Program-made: the position numbers and the translations under genes
Assembly (NCBI GenBank): GCA_900768425.1
Contig: CAAGCR010000112.1
Location: 1-35,219 of the forward strand
DNA: 35,219 nt
Reading direction: 5' to 3'
Source: Clostridia bacterium
GTDB taxonomy: Bacteria; Bacillota; Clostridia; Christensenellales; UBA1242
Shown here: positions 7,920-15,992 of the stretch, piece after piece
Numbering within the stretch: position 1 is the stretch's first letter
Layout of the letters: every line of letters starts with the position of its first letter
The notes under the pieces: model-generated
The model's input: the letters and a program-made list of their open reading frames with translations, nothing else
Database searches by the model: none
What the model was told of the DNA's origin: nothing

Positions 7920-8123
7920 ATGAAAATCATAGCAAAAAGAATAAAAGAATTGCGTGAAGAAAAAGGCTTATCTCAAAAAGAATTAGCAAAAGAGTTAAGT
8001 GTAACGCAAACAACCATTTCAAAATGGGAACAAGATATTAGAAATCCAGACATTTATACAATAGTTAAAATGTGCAAATTTTTTAACGTATCCGCAGACT
8101 ATTTTTTAGGACTAGAAGATTAA
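7920..8123 (+). CDS. XRE-family (Cro/CI-type) transcriptional regulator
   Basis: A 67-residue single HTH_3 domain: MKIIAKRIKELREEKGLSQ, KELAKELSVTQTTISKWEQ (the recognition helix region) and PDIYTIVKMCKFFNVSADYF, ending LGLED as in many small Xre/SinR-like repressors. The ATG at 7920 is preferred because an extension to 7872 would start inside operator O1 and adds residues foreign to the family. It probably binds the two palindromes upstream, controlling itself and the divergent gene. No effector domain is present. A terminator begins at its stop codon. Confidence 0.92.
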   Translation: MKIIAKRIKELREEKGLSQKELAKELSVTQTTISKWEQDIRNPDIYTIVKMCKFFNVSADYFLGLED

Positions 8124-8163
8124 AAGACCTTTAACTTTACTTATGTAATTTTAAAGGTCTTTT
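8122..8163 (+). terminator. Terminator of the XRE gene
   Basis: A 13-bp stem AAAAGACCTTTAA (8122-8134) with TTAAAGGTCTTTT (8151-8163), followed by further T residues. The left arm overlaps the stop codon. Confidence 0.85.
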
Positions 8164-8236
8164 TATATCACTAAAATACCAAACATTTTAATCTACTTGT
8201 TTCGGCAAAATATTTGTTTTAAGTTTTCTAATCGTT

Positions 8237-8264
8237 TTGAAAAATTTTTTAAAAATGTTAAAAT
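8237..8264 (+). promoter_or_regulatory. Probable promoter of the NifU-like/GGGtGRT operon
   Basis: TTGAAA (8237-8242), a 16-bp spacer and TAAAAT (8259-8264). The ATG at 8285 follows a TAAGGAG ribosome binding site. Confidence 0.5.
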
Positions 8265-8284
8265 TAATTCGTTAAGGAGAATTT

Positions 8285-8962
8285 ATGGAAGAAAACAATT
8301 GCGTTGTCAACTGCTTGAAATCTCGCGGGGCTTCTCCTATTCCCGAAGAAGCCAAATGGGTTCAAGCAAAAGACATTTTACAAATTAGCGGATTCAGCCA
8401 TGGTTGTGGCAAATGCGCTCCTCAGCAAGGCACTTGCAAACTAACTTTAAATGTTAAAGAAGGTGTTATTAAAGAAGCCTTGATTGAAACTATCGGTTGT
8501 ACCGGTATGACACACTCTGCTGGTATGGCGGTTGAAATTTTAATAGGCAGAACAATTTTAGAAGCACTAAACACTGACCTTGTTTGTGATGCCATTAATG
8601 ATGCTATGAAGCAGATATTTTTACAACTTGTTTATGGTAGAAGTCAGTCTGCTTTTTCGGAAGGCGGTTTAAATGTTGGTGCTGGACTTGAAGACTTAGG
8701 CAAAAATTGGATGAGTGCCGTTGGTACAGTTTATGCAAATGACCAAATAGGACCAAGATACTTAAATCTTGCCGAGGGCTATATAACAAAACTTGCATTA
8801 GATGCTAATAATGAAATTATAGGCTATGAATATTTAAACATTGGCGGACTTGTGAAAGAATTAGAAAAAGGTACAAGTTACGAAGAAGCAAGAAAGAAAA
8901 ATTGCAAGACTTACGGTAGATATGCCGAAGGTGTTAAATTTATGGACCCAAGGAGTAAGTAA
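8285..8962 (+). CDS. NifU-like iron-sulfur cluster assembly scaffold-type protein
   Basis: A 225-residue protein related to the IscU/NifU N-terminal scaffold fold. Conserved cysteines appear in GFSHGCGKCAPQQGTC (about 37-52) and IGCTGMTHSAGMAVEIL (about 70-86), with another in LVCDAINDAM. The second half is not typical of plain NifU. It is followed one base later by a GGGtGRT-family gene; the two families are commonly neighbours in anaerobes, and the role of the pair is not established as far as I know. TAAGGAG precedes the ATG. Assembly or transfer of an Fe-S cluster to the partner is inference. Confidence 0.8.
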   Translation: MEENNCVVNCLKSRGASPIPEEAKWVQAKDILQISGFSHGCGKCAPQQGTCKLTLNVKEGVIKEALIETIGCTGMTHSAGMAVEILIGRTILEALNTDLVCDAINDAMKQIFLQLVYGRSQSAFSEGGLNVGAGLEDLGKNWMSAVGTVYANDQIGPRYLNLAEGYITKLALDANNEIIGYEYLNIGGLVKELEKGTSYEEARKKNCKTYGRYAEGVKFMDPRSK

Positions 8963-8963
8963 T

Positions 8964-9944
8964 ATGGAAGGTAATTTTGTAAAAGAGACTTTAAACAAAT
9001 ACGGGTTTAAAGATGTAAATGAAGTAAAAGAATACTGTTTAAAAAATGGCGTAAATGTTGAAGAAATTGTTAAAGGTGTTCAACCTATTGCCTTTGAAGA
9101 TGCCGTTAGTGCTTATGAATTAGGTTCAGCCATTGCTCTTAAAAGCGGAAATCCTAGTGCGGAAGAAACTGCAAAAATGATTGGTGAAGGTTTACAAGCA
9201 TATTGCCGTTTTGGTTCTGTTGCCGATGAGCGTCAAATTGGACTTGGTCATGGCAATTTGGCAAGTATGCTATTATCAGAAGAAACAAAATGTTTTTGCT
9301 TTTTAGCCGGTCACGAAAGTTTTGCCGCTGCCGAAGGTGCAATGGGTATTGCTCGCACAGCAAACAAAGTTCGCAAAACTCCACTTAAAGTAATTTTGAA
9401 TGGTCTTGGCAAAGATGCCGCATATATTATTGCAAGAATTAATGGTTTTACTTATGTTGATACCACTTATGACCACTACACTCACAAACTAATAATAAAT
9501 GGTGAAAAATGTTTTGGTTCTGGTGAAAGAGCAGGCGTTAAAGTTTATGGTGCTTATGATGTTCCGGAAGGTGTTGAAATTATGAAATATGAAAAAGTTG
9601 ATGTTTCTATAACCGGCAACTCGACTAACCCTGTTCGTTTTCAACACCCAGTTGCCGGCACATACAAAAAATGGTGCTATGACAATGGTAAAAAATATTT
9701 CAGTGTTGCTTCTGGTGGTGGTACAGGTAGAACACTTCACCCAGACAATATGGCTGCCGGTCCTGCATCTTATGGCTTAACCGACACTATGGGAAGAATG
9801 CACTGCGATGCGCAATTTGCCGGTTCTTCTTCTGTTCCTGCACACGTTGAGATGATGGGCTTTATTGGTATGGGCAACAACCCAATTGTTGGAGCAACCG
9901 TTGCCCTATCCGTTGCAACCGCTCTTGCTAATAAAAATAAATAA
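8964..9944 (+). CDS. GGGtGRT protein (conserved anaerobe protein, function unknown)
   Basis: A 326-residue protein with the family-naming motif GGGTGRT in VASGGGTGRTLHPDN (about 251-265). Other segments are rich in Gly and His: GLGHGNLASML, AGHESFAAAEGAMGIART and MHCDAQFAGSSSVPAHVEMMG. No membrane segment or known catalytic site can be named. The ATG at 8964 is one base after the upstream stop codon, and its AAGGAG lies in the last codons of the NifU-like gene, so translation is coupled. A start 14 codons earlier would overlap the upstream gene and lacks a ribosome binding site. A very strong terminator follows. Confidence 0.9.
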   Translation: MEGNFVKETLNKYGFKDVNEVKEYCLKNGVNVEEIVKGVQPIAFEDAVSAYELGSAIALKSGNPSAEETAKMIGEGLQAYCRFGSVADERQIGLGHGNLASMLLSEETKCFCFLAGHESFAAAEGAMGIARTANKVRKTPLKVILNGLGKDAAYIIARINGFTYVDTTYDHYTHKLIINGEKCFGSGERAGVKVYGAYDVPEGVEIMKYEKVDVSITGNSTNPVRFQHPVAGTYKKWCYDNGKKYFSVASGGGTGRTLHPDNMAAGPASYGLTDTMGRMHCDAQFAGSSSVPAHVEMMGFIGMGNNPIVGATVALSVATALANKNK

Positions 9945-9985
9945 TGAATATATAAACAAAAAAGACCAAAGCTAGGTCTCTTCAG

Positions 9986-10025
9986 AGTGTAGACAAATTC
10001 AATGATAATTGAATTTGTCTACACT
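9986..10025 (+). terminator. Strong terminator of the NifU-like/GGGtGRT operon
   Basis: A perfect 18-bp stem (9986-10003 with 10008-10025) and GATA loop, followed by TTCTCTTTTT. A smaller hairpin (AGACC...GGTCT, 9963-9978) precedes it. Confidence 0.85.
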
Positions 10026-10221
10026 TTCTCTTTTTAATAAATCAGAAACTTAACTATTTTAAATAGATTTTTCTTTTAGATAAATTCTACTTTTAAAAAC
10101 TTTTTATTTTGTTTATCTGTATTCTGAAAAAGCCAATGATAGTCTTTTTTTGTTTAAATTATTGCTAAATATTTTCTTTTTTATTTACCATTAAAAAACA
10201 TATTTTTTAGAAAAATAATAA

Positions 10222-10269
10222 AAAAATTAAGCAAAATTCCATATTTTTATGAAATTTTGCTTAATTTTT
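10222..10269. repeat. 17-bp inverted repeat in the 558-base gene-free region
   Basis: The arms are 10222-10238 and 10253-10269 (AAAAATTAAGCAAAATT and complement). A and T runs on both sides would allow termination in either direction, but no gene lies near enough to need it. Apart from this and its neighbouring hairpins the gap 9945-10502 holds nothing recognisable; it may encode a structured RNA or be repeat debris. Confidence 0.6.
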
Positions 10270-10379
10270 AGAGAGTTTAATCTCTTGTGATGTTTATTAT
10301 TGGAGTTTAGTTATTTATGCAATCTGCAATGATAAAACTTAAACACTTGTTGATTTTTCAATGTAAAATAGAAATATTC

Positions 10380-10436
10380 TAATTTCAAAAGTAAGCGGGA
10401 AAAATCTGTGACGATTTTCATTTATTTTTGAAATTA
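10380..10436. repeat. Nested palindrome downstream of dtd
   Basis: Outer arms TAATTTCAAAA (10380-10390) and TTTTGAAATTA (10426-10436) enclose an imperfect hairpin, GAAAAATC (10399-10406) with GATTTTC (10413-10419). It is close to the 3' side of dtd, as other nested elements here are close to gene ends. Confidence 0.55.
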
Positions 10437-10454
10437 CCTAAAAGAAAATAAAAA

Positions 10455-10495
10455 AACAAGATAAACTCGCTAAAATCTACAATATTTATCTTGTT
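10455..10495 (-). terminator. Terminator of the mnmA-dtd operon
   Basis: On the minus strand an 11-bp stem (AACAAGATAAA with TTTATCTTGTT; arms 10485-10495 and 10455-10465) is followed by a run of T. It lies eight bases past the dtd stop codon. Confidence 0.8.
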
Positions 10496-10502
10496 TTTGC
10501 TA

Positions 10503-10949
10503 TTAAATTGTTTTTTCGCTATCTATGATTATTGTGCAAGGACCATCGGCAACCATTTCTATTTGCATATCAGTTCTAAACACTCCCGTTTGCACTGGAA
10601 CATTTTTGCTTAGGATGCTTACCGCGTAATCATATAAAGGTTGTGATATTTCCGGATGTGCCGACTTAATAAAACTTGGGCGATTTTGACCTATTGTTGT
10701 ACCGTATAAAGTAAAGTTACTTACCAAAAGCACACTTCCACCAACATCATTAAGTGCTAAGTTTAATTTACCATTTTCATCTTCAAAAACTCTTAACTTT
10801 TCAATTTTGCCCATTAGGTATTCAGCATCTTTTTGTGTATCATCTTCTTTTATTCCTAGCAAAACAACATAGCCTTTATCTATTTTAGAATGTTCTTTAC
10901 CATTTGAAATTAATTTTGCTTTTTTGACGACTTGAACAACTGCTCTCAT
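10503..10949 (-). CDS. dtd: D-aminoacyl-tRNA deacylase
   Basis: DTD hydrolyses D-aminoacyl-tRNA, recycling tRNAs charged with D-amino acids or glycine. The 148-residue product has the family's length and begins MRAVVQVVKKAKL. The two active-site signatures are present in slightly variant form: SNFTLYG (77-83, usually SQFTLYG) and ADGPCT (134-139, usually NDGPVT) with the Gly-Pro pair intact. The ATG directly follows the stop of the upstream HExxH gene, whose last codons (AAA GGA GAA) could serve as a distant ribosome binding site. It is the last gene of the mnmA operon. Confidence 0.94.
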   Translation of the reverse strand: MRAVVQVVKKAKLISNGKEHSKIDKGYVVLLGIKEDDTQKDAEYLMGKIEKLRVFEDENGKLNLALNDVGGSVLLVSNFTLYGTTIGQNRPSFIKSAHPEISQPLYDYAVSILSKNVPVQTGVFRTDMQIEMVADGPCTIIIDSEKTI

Positions 10950-12056
10950 TTATTTAGTCTTTTCTCCTTTTGAAACCGTAACGCCCTTGGTGCTTTTTAT
11001 AAGTTCTTTTTTTATAGATTTTAAATTTTGAAAATTATCTAATAGTGCATTTTCATAATCATTTGGTTTAAACTTTTTTAAATTATATATGCTAACCATT
11101 GATTGGTTATATTTATTAAACAAATCTGAATTTCGGCACGCTTCCAAAAAGGTTGTAAATAGTTTGTGTGCCAGTTCATCATTGTAAGCATATTCAAGTG
11201 ATAACGACAATGCTTGAACGGGGTCATAATAATTGGATAATGTATAAACAAACAATTCGCTAGAATCTAATTTTATTAAATTGTATATATTGGGCAACTC
11301 ATCTAAAATTGTTTTTTGTAAAAGTTCAACATCTTTTTTTAAACCTTTTTTAGATATTGAAGCATTAGCATTGCTATAATTTATTATTTCATCTTCATAA
11401 TCAAACTGGGTTAAAACATCTTGTTGTAATTTTTGTAATTTAATTGACTCTGTTGGAGTTAATGAAATTGTGACATTTTCAAAAAGGTCATAAAGTAAAT
11501 TACAGCTAAATTGCCTTGAATCCATTTCTTCTTGTTTTAAAAAATACTTTTTTGAAAAATAATAGTCATATTTTTTACACAAAGCCTCAAATTTTTTCAT
11601 TTCTTGTTTATTTTTAGCAATTAATGATGTTTTTTTGTCATAAGATAAAGTAGCCATGGCGGTTGCTAAATCATCATAGAAAATAGAATAATCCATAACT
11701 CCGCTATATTTCATTCTGTCACGCCTTGTACCTTTAATTTGTGCAAAATGTCTTAACTCGTGTGCAAGCAAAGCTATATCTCTTACAATTTTGTCATAAT
11801 AACTAAAAATTTCTTCGCTAACACTTATTGTGTTTTGATATGTATAGCAAGCAAAATTCCCGGGAGAATCTACATCAATACATATTTTGGGGAATTTCTC
11901 AGGCAATATAAATTCTTTATTTAATAGATAACCGACATAACCTTTTATTAAGTTTACTATCCTTCTATAATTTATTACCGAATTTTCATTCAAAGACAAA
12001 ACATATTTTAAAAGTTCATTTTTTAATGTTTCTTCTGTTTGTTTATCGTTTTCCAT
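10950..12056 (-). CDS. Unknown protein with HExxH motif (paralog B)
   Basis: A 368-residue predicted soluble protein that I cannot assign to a named family. HELRH (99-103) in LLAHELRHFAQ has the form of a zinc-peptidase HExxH. Downstream, KQEEMDSRQFSCNLLYDL (about 174-191) offers an acidic third ligand as in gluzincins. It is a paralog of the next gene upstream: both have HExxH at residue 99, an acidic segment near 178 and a similar C-terminal LSLxYxYNDxLAHKL motif. No signal peptide or membrane segment is seen. AGGGG precedes the ATG. It sits between mnmA and dtd, so it is co-transcribed with tRNA-quality genes. Confidence 0.85.
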   Translation of the reverse strand: MENDKQTEETLKNELLKYVLSLNENSVINYRRIVNLIKGYVGYLLNKEFILPEKFPKICIDVDSPGNFACYTYQNTISVSEEIFSYYDKIVRDIALLAHELRHFAQIKGTRRDRMKYSGVMDYSIFYDDLATAMATLSYDKKTSLIAKNKQEMKKFEALCKKYDYYFSKKYFLKQEEMDSRQFSCNLLYDLFENVTISLTPTESIKLQKLQQDVLTQFDYEDEIINYSNANASISKKGLKKDVELLQKTILDELPNIYNLIKLDSSELFVYTLSNYYDPVQALSLSLEYAYNDELAHKLFTTFLEACRNSDLFNKYNQSMVSIYNLKKFKPNDYENALLDNFQNLKSIKKELIKSTKGVTVSKGEKTK

Positions 12057-12068
12057 TACTTACCCCTA

Positions 12069-13205
12069 TTAAAATTGCTTTTCTTCTTCTGTCATATATT
12101 CTTTATATTCTTTTTTATTCTTCTTCATTAAATTATATAATTGAATTGTATCTTTATTGTTATTACCTATAAATTCTTGCAATTCTTCTTTTGTAAACTC
12201 AAAATCAGTATAAATATATATGCTAACCATTTGATTCATATAACCACAAATATCAGCGGTTGCTGGGTCGTTATTTATAACATTTAGATAACTTTTTACT
12301 AGTTTATGTGCAAGTTTATCGTTATAAACATAAACGAGCGATTGTGACAATGTTTCACTAACATCAAAATTCATCATTGCATCGGCATACATTTTTCTAT
12401 CAAAATTACTGACTATTGCATCAAAAATATATGGGCATTTTTTTATTATGGTCGATTGCAGTTTGACTATATCTTTGTTTATTCCCTGTTTACAAATAGC
12501 AAAACCTGCTTCGGAGTTAAATAAGGCTTCCTGCTCATCTTCAAAAACTTTTTCTGCACAATCTAAAAAATAATCTAAATTTTTAAGTTGGCGTTCGTTA
12601 AATTTACTTTTATCAATATCCACCAATAAATCGTAAAGAGTGTTCAAACTAAACGACCTTGCGTCTAATTCTACTTCCCTTAAATAATAAAATTTATTTA
12701 GATAATAAAAATATTTATTGTAATTTGTGCTATATTTGAATAAAATTTTTTCATCTCTTAATACTAGTTTTTCAAGTTCATCACTGGTCAATGAATTAAG
12801 AGCCATTGCGTTTACTAATTGCGTACTTTGGGGCAAAGTCACCTTGGAATTATTTATCGTTACTTTATCTTTTCTAGTTGCAACAAATTGTGCATAGTGG
12901 CGCATTTCGTGAACAATGGTATCAATATCTTCTATTATATTTTCTCTTTTTGTAAAAGCGGTACTACCTAATACGATTTTTAATGAATTATAATCAAAAT
13001 AACCTTCAATATATTCATCATCAAAAAAATCAATATTTGGTTTTTTGCCGTTTAGGTTATATTCTTTACAAAGTAGCAAATATGCATAGTTTCTAACTAG
13101 GTTGATAATTTTCATTTTATCAATACTTGCATTTTCATCCATATTTGTGATAATTTGCACCAATGAATTTTTGTAAACTTTTTCTAATCTTTCATTTTCG
13201 GTCAT
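12069..13205 (-). CDS. Unknown protein with HExxH motif (paralog A)
   Basis: A 378-residue paralog of the following gene, 12 bases upstream of it. It has HEMRH (99-103) in TIVHEMRHYAQ and REVELDARSFSLNTLYDLL (about 176-194), the same spacing as in its neighbour. Shared features are an N-terminal helical segment (KIINLVRNYAYLLL) and a C-terminal SQSLVYVYNDKLAHKL. The pair arose by tandem duplication but has diverged strongly. The fold looks like a cytoplasmic zinc-dependent peptidase; that is inference from motif and spacing only. AGGGG lies before the ATG, and mnmA ends 51 bases upstream. Confidence 0.85.
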   Translation of the reverse strand: MTENERLEKVYKNSLVQIITNMDENASIDKMKIINLVRNYAYLLLCKEYNLNGKKPNIDFFDDEYIEGYFDYNSLKIVLGSTAFTKRENIIEDIDTIVHEMRHYAQFVATRKDKVTINNSKVTLPQSTQLVNAMALNSLTSDELEKLVLRDEKILFKYSTNYNKYFYYLNKFYYLREVELDARSFSLNTLYDLLVDIDKSKFNERQLKNLDYFLDCAEKVFEDEQEALFNSEAGFAICKQGINKDIVKLQSTIIKKCPYIFDAIVSNFDRKMYADAMMNFDVSETLSQSLVYVYNDKLAHKLVKSYLNVINNDPATADICGYMNQMVSIYIYTDFEFTKEELQEFIGNNNKDTIQLYNLMKKNKKEYKEYMTEEEKQF

Positions 13206-13256
13206 ATTTTACCCCTAAAAATATTTGGTTTTAAATATTTTAATACAAAATGTTCA

Positions 13257-14342
13257 CTATTGCAATACCTTATCTATAACTGCCCCACCAAGACATAGGC
13301 TATTGCCCTCTTCATCATTTTGATATAAAACCACAAATTGTCCCGGAGTAACTGCACGTTGCTTTTCATAAAAGCCAACTTCAATATGGTCATCTACAAT
13401 TTTTACGTGAACTTTTTGGTCTGGTTGACGATAGCGAAATTTAGCGAAGCAATCAAACTCTTGCTCGTTTGGTTTTTCTGGTATCCAATTAAATTTTTCA
13501 CTTATCATTCCTACTGAGAATAATTCTTCACCTTCGCCTTGGGATACATAAAGAATATTATTTTCTAAATCTTTCTTTAACACAAACCAACGCTTACCAT
13601 TGCTATCAGATCTGCCACCTATACCAAGTCCGCGTCTTTGACCAATGGTATAATACATCAAACCATCGTGTGTGCCGACAACTCTGCCATCTAATGTCAT
13701 AATTTTGCCTGGTTTTGCCGGCAAATATTCTTTTAAAAACTTTTTGAAATTTCTTTCACCAATAAAACAAATTCCTGTGCTATCTTTTTTTTCGGCATTT
13801 ACAAGACCTAACTCTTTTGCTATTTCTCTAACCTTTGGCTTTTCAATATCGGCAAGTGGGAAAAGCACATATTTTAATTGTTCTTGTGAAAGTTGATTTA
13901 AAAAATATGACTGGTCTTTGTTTAAGTCTTTTGCTTTTGCGAGATAATATTTGCCATCTTTTTCAACTTTTTTGCAATAATGTCCTGTTGCAATATAATC
14001 CGCACCAATACTTTTTGCAAACTCTAAAAATGGACCAAATTTAATTTCACGATTACACAAAACGTCTGGGTTTGGTGTACGCCCCTTTTTGTATTCTTCC
14101 AAAAAATACTTAAAAACCCTGTCATAATACTCTTTTGCGTAATTAACACTAAAATATGGAATGCCTATGCTACTGCATACGCGTTTAACATCTTCGTAAT
14201 CTTGTTCTGCTGTGCAAGCTTCACTATCTTCTTCCCAATTAACCATAAAAAGACCAATTACTTCGTGTCCTTGATCTTTTAATAATTTTGCTGCAACTGA
14301 TGAATCAACACCACCGCTTACTCCTATAACAACCTTTGCCAT
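13257..14342 (-). CDS. mnmA: tRNA-specific 2-thiouridylase MnmA
   Basis: MnmA makes the 2-thio group of (c)mnm5s2U34 in tRNA, acting on the same base as MnmE. The 361-residue enzyme has the ATP-pyrophosphatase loop SGGVDSS (9-15). The catalytic cysteines are Cys96 in PDVLCNREIKFG and Cys192 in DSTGICFIGERNF. The tRNA-binding central domain and C-terminal beta-barrel follow. AAGGA lies at normal spacing. It heads the group of two HExxH genes and dtd. Confidence 0.96.
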   Translation of the reverse strand: MAKVVIGVSGGVDSSVAAKLLKDQGHEVIGLFMVNWEEDSEACTAEQDYEDVKRVCSSIGIPYFSVNYAKEYYDRVFKYFLEEYKKGRTPNPDVLCNREIKFGPFLEFAKSIGADYIATGHYCKKVEKDGKYYLAKAKDLNKDQSYFLNQLSQEQLKYVLFPLADIEKPKVREIAKELGLVNAEKKDSTGICFIGERNFKKFLKEYLPAKPGKIMTLDGRVVGTHDGLMYYTIGQRRGLGIGGRSDSNGKRWFVLKKDLENNILYVSQGEGEELFSVGMISEKFNWIPEKPNEQEFDCFAKFRYRQPDQKVHVKIVDDHIEVGFYEKQRAVTPGQFVVLYQNDEEGNSLCLGGAVIDKVLQ

Positions 14343-14378
14343 TTATTCTTTTCCTTTTTAACTTTGCTTTTAATTAAC

Positions 14379-14417
14379 AAAAAATAGTGATTTTTTTAAA
14401 TAATTTTACTGTTTTTT
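14379..14417 (-). terminator. Probable terminator of the TM2-domain gene
   Basis: An AT-rich stem (arms 14379-14388 and 14408-14417, one G-T pair) begins right after the stop codon and is followed on the minus strand by a T run. Confidence 0.45.
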
Positions 14418-14924
14418 CTATTTTTGTATATTTATATCATCTTTTAATAATTTTTCACCATCTGAAAAATCAACTGCGACTGGTATGCGATATTTATTCA
14501 ATAAGCCATCAACAAAATCTAAACACCAAAAAATACCATCTATTGCAACCGGTAAAAATATAAAACTCATAATGAAATCCAAATTAGGGATATATCCAGA
14601 AAGCACAGTTAATATTAAAGACAGCAACCCTATTATTAACTGAAAAACCGCTTTCACATATCTGCCAACATAAAAATTATGTGCACCAAAAAGTCCTAAA
14701 AAACCACACAAAAGCAAAAATTTGCTTTTTCTTACATCTTTAGGAAAACCATATCCATTAACAACCTCATCTTTTTTGCCAGCAAGAATTAAAGATTTTG
14801 CTAATTTATTACTACCATTTTCCACACGTGAAAAAATTAAACCACACTCAGTGCAATTAAATTGTGAATAATTGTTCAATGTTCCACATCGTGGACAACG
14901 TTTTCTTTTATAAGTTTTTCTCAT
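14418..14924 (-). CDS. Zinc-ribbon and TM2-domain membrane protein
   Basis: A 168-residue protein. An N-terminal zinc ribbon (CPRCGTLNNYSQFNCTECG, about 9-27) is followed by a TM2 domain. The TM2 part has the typical LLLCGFLGLFGAHNFYVGR turn (about 71-89), then two hydrophobic segments (about 93-110 and 118-140) and an ID-D motif. Family function is unknown. The gene lacks a Shine-Dalgarno; a perfect TTGACA and TAAACT lie so close to the ATG that a leaderless mRNA is expected. Confidence 0.85.
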   Translation of the reverse strand: MRKTYKRKRCPRCGTLNNYSQFNCTECGLIFSRVENGSNKLAKSLILAGKKDEVVNGYGFPKDVRKSKFLLLCGFLGLFGAHNFYVGRYVKAVFQLIIGLLSLILTVLSGYIPNLDFIMSFIFLPVAIDGIFWCLDFVDGLLNKYRIPVAVDFSDGEKLLKDDINIQK

Positions 14925-14933
14925 ATCTTAATA

Positions 14934-14962
14934 AGTTTATCACAGGTAAAACATAATGTCAA
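14934..14962 (-). promoter_or_regulatory. Promoter of the TM2 gene, leaderless geometry
   Basis: TTGACA (14962-14957), a 17-bp spacer and TAAACT (14939-14934), then nine bases to the ATG at 14924. No AGGAG-like sequence is present. Confidence 0.75.
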
Positions 14963-15002
14963 AGTTATAAAAGAAAACAATTACCACTTTTATTATTATG
15001 CA

Positions 15003-15039
15003 CAAAAAAGTCACACTAATAAAATTGTTTTAGTGTGAC
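15003..15039 (-). terminator. Terminator of pgk-tpiA
   Basis: A 10-bp stem GTCACACTAA with its complement (15010-15019 and 15030-15039) is followed on the minus strand by TTTTTTGTG. Confidence 0.8.
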
Positions 15040-15163
15040 AATTTGATAGTATTTATTAATAACGATAAATCCAAAGGCAAAAATTTTAAACAATGCAATA
15101 AATTGTGATATTGGAATTTGCCATTTAAATTTTATTTGTTTGGAGTTAAATATAATTCCGTTT

Positions 15164-15907
15164 CTAAATATTGCAAATTTGGGCAAAATCATCTGGTTTT
15201 AAAGATGCACCACCAACCAAAAGTCCGTTTACGCCTTGTACATATGCGAATTGTTTTGCATTGGTTGGATTCACACTTCCGCCATACAAAATCTTAATAT
15301 TTTTGGATGAGGTTTGTGAATACTCATTTTTAATTTCTTCGCGAATAATATTTGCTACTTCTTCAATTTGTTTATTATTTGGCACAATACCAGTTCCTAT
15401 TGCCCAAACCGGTTCATAGGCTATTATGATATTTTTTAGTTCATTTTCATATAAACCTTTTAATGCTTCTGATATTTGTTTTTGAATTATTAGTTTATAT
15501 TTCTTGTTCGCTCTTTCAGTTTTTGTTTCACCTACGCACAACACTATTTTTAAGCCTTTTGACAATGCTTGTTTTATTTTTTTATTAATGATATCATTTT
15601 TTTCACCAAATAATTTTCTTCTTTCACTATGTCCTATTAAAACGACATTTACTCCAACTGCTTTAAGCATTTCACCAGACACTTCACCAGTGTATGCACC
15701 TTTTTCATCATAAGATAAATTTTGTGCTCCTAGCAAAACTTTGCTTGCTGTTAGTTTTTGTTTTGCGAACATAAGGTTTGTAAATGGCGGAAATATTGCC
15801 ACTTCATTTTTACAATTTTCAATCTGTGGTAAGAATTTTTCTGTGTATGTTTCTATATCTTTTAACACAGTATTCATTTTAAAATTGCCGTATATTAATT
15901 TTTTCAT
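15164..15907 (-). CDS. tpiA: Triosephosphate isomerase
   Basis: TPI interconverts dihydroxyacetone phosphate and glyceraldehyde 3-phosphate in glycolysis. The 247-residue product has the substrate residues Asn8 and Lys10 (YGNFKMN), catalytic His93 (IGHSERR) and Glu165 (AYEPVWAIGTG), and the phosphate loop YGGSVN. The ATG at 15907 follows AAAGGTGG at good spacing; an open extension of ten codons to 15937 runs into the terminator hairpin behind pgk. Confidence 0.97.
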   Translation of the reverse strand: MKKLIYGNFKMNTVLKDIETYTEKFLPQIENCKNEVAIFPPFTNLMFAKQKLTASKVLLGAQNLSYDEKGAYTGEVSGEMLKAVGVNVVLIGHSERRKLFGEKNDIINKKIKQALSKGLKIVLCVGETKTERANKKYKLIIQKQISEALKGLYENELKNIIIAYEPVWAIGTGIVPNNKQIEEVANIIREEIKNEYSQTSSKNIKILYGGSVNPTNAKQFAYVQGVNGLLVGGASLKPDDFAQICNI

Positions 15908-15924
15908 ATTATACCACCTTTTAC

Positions 15925-15973
15925 AAAAAATGGCCAAAATTAAATAAAATTTTAAATATTTTAGCCATTTTTT
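15925..15973 (-). terminator. Terminator or attenuator between pgk and tpiA
   Basis: Arms 15964-15973 and 15925-15934 (AAAAAATGGC with complement) extend with further A-T and G-T pairs to about 16 bp and are followed by six T on the minus strand. It lies 18 bases before the tpiA start codon, so it could lower tpiA expression relative to pgk. Confidence 0.7.
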
Positions 15974-15992
15974 ATTATTTTTTTAATTAATT

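Noticed and set aside
10317..10382. Short frame of 21 codons on the plus strand with GGAG upstream
   Set aside because: Spacing is poor, composition is not protein-like and it lies in a palindrome-rich gap.
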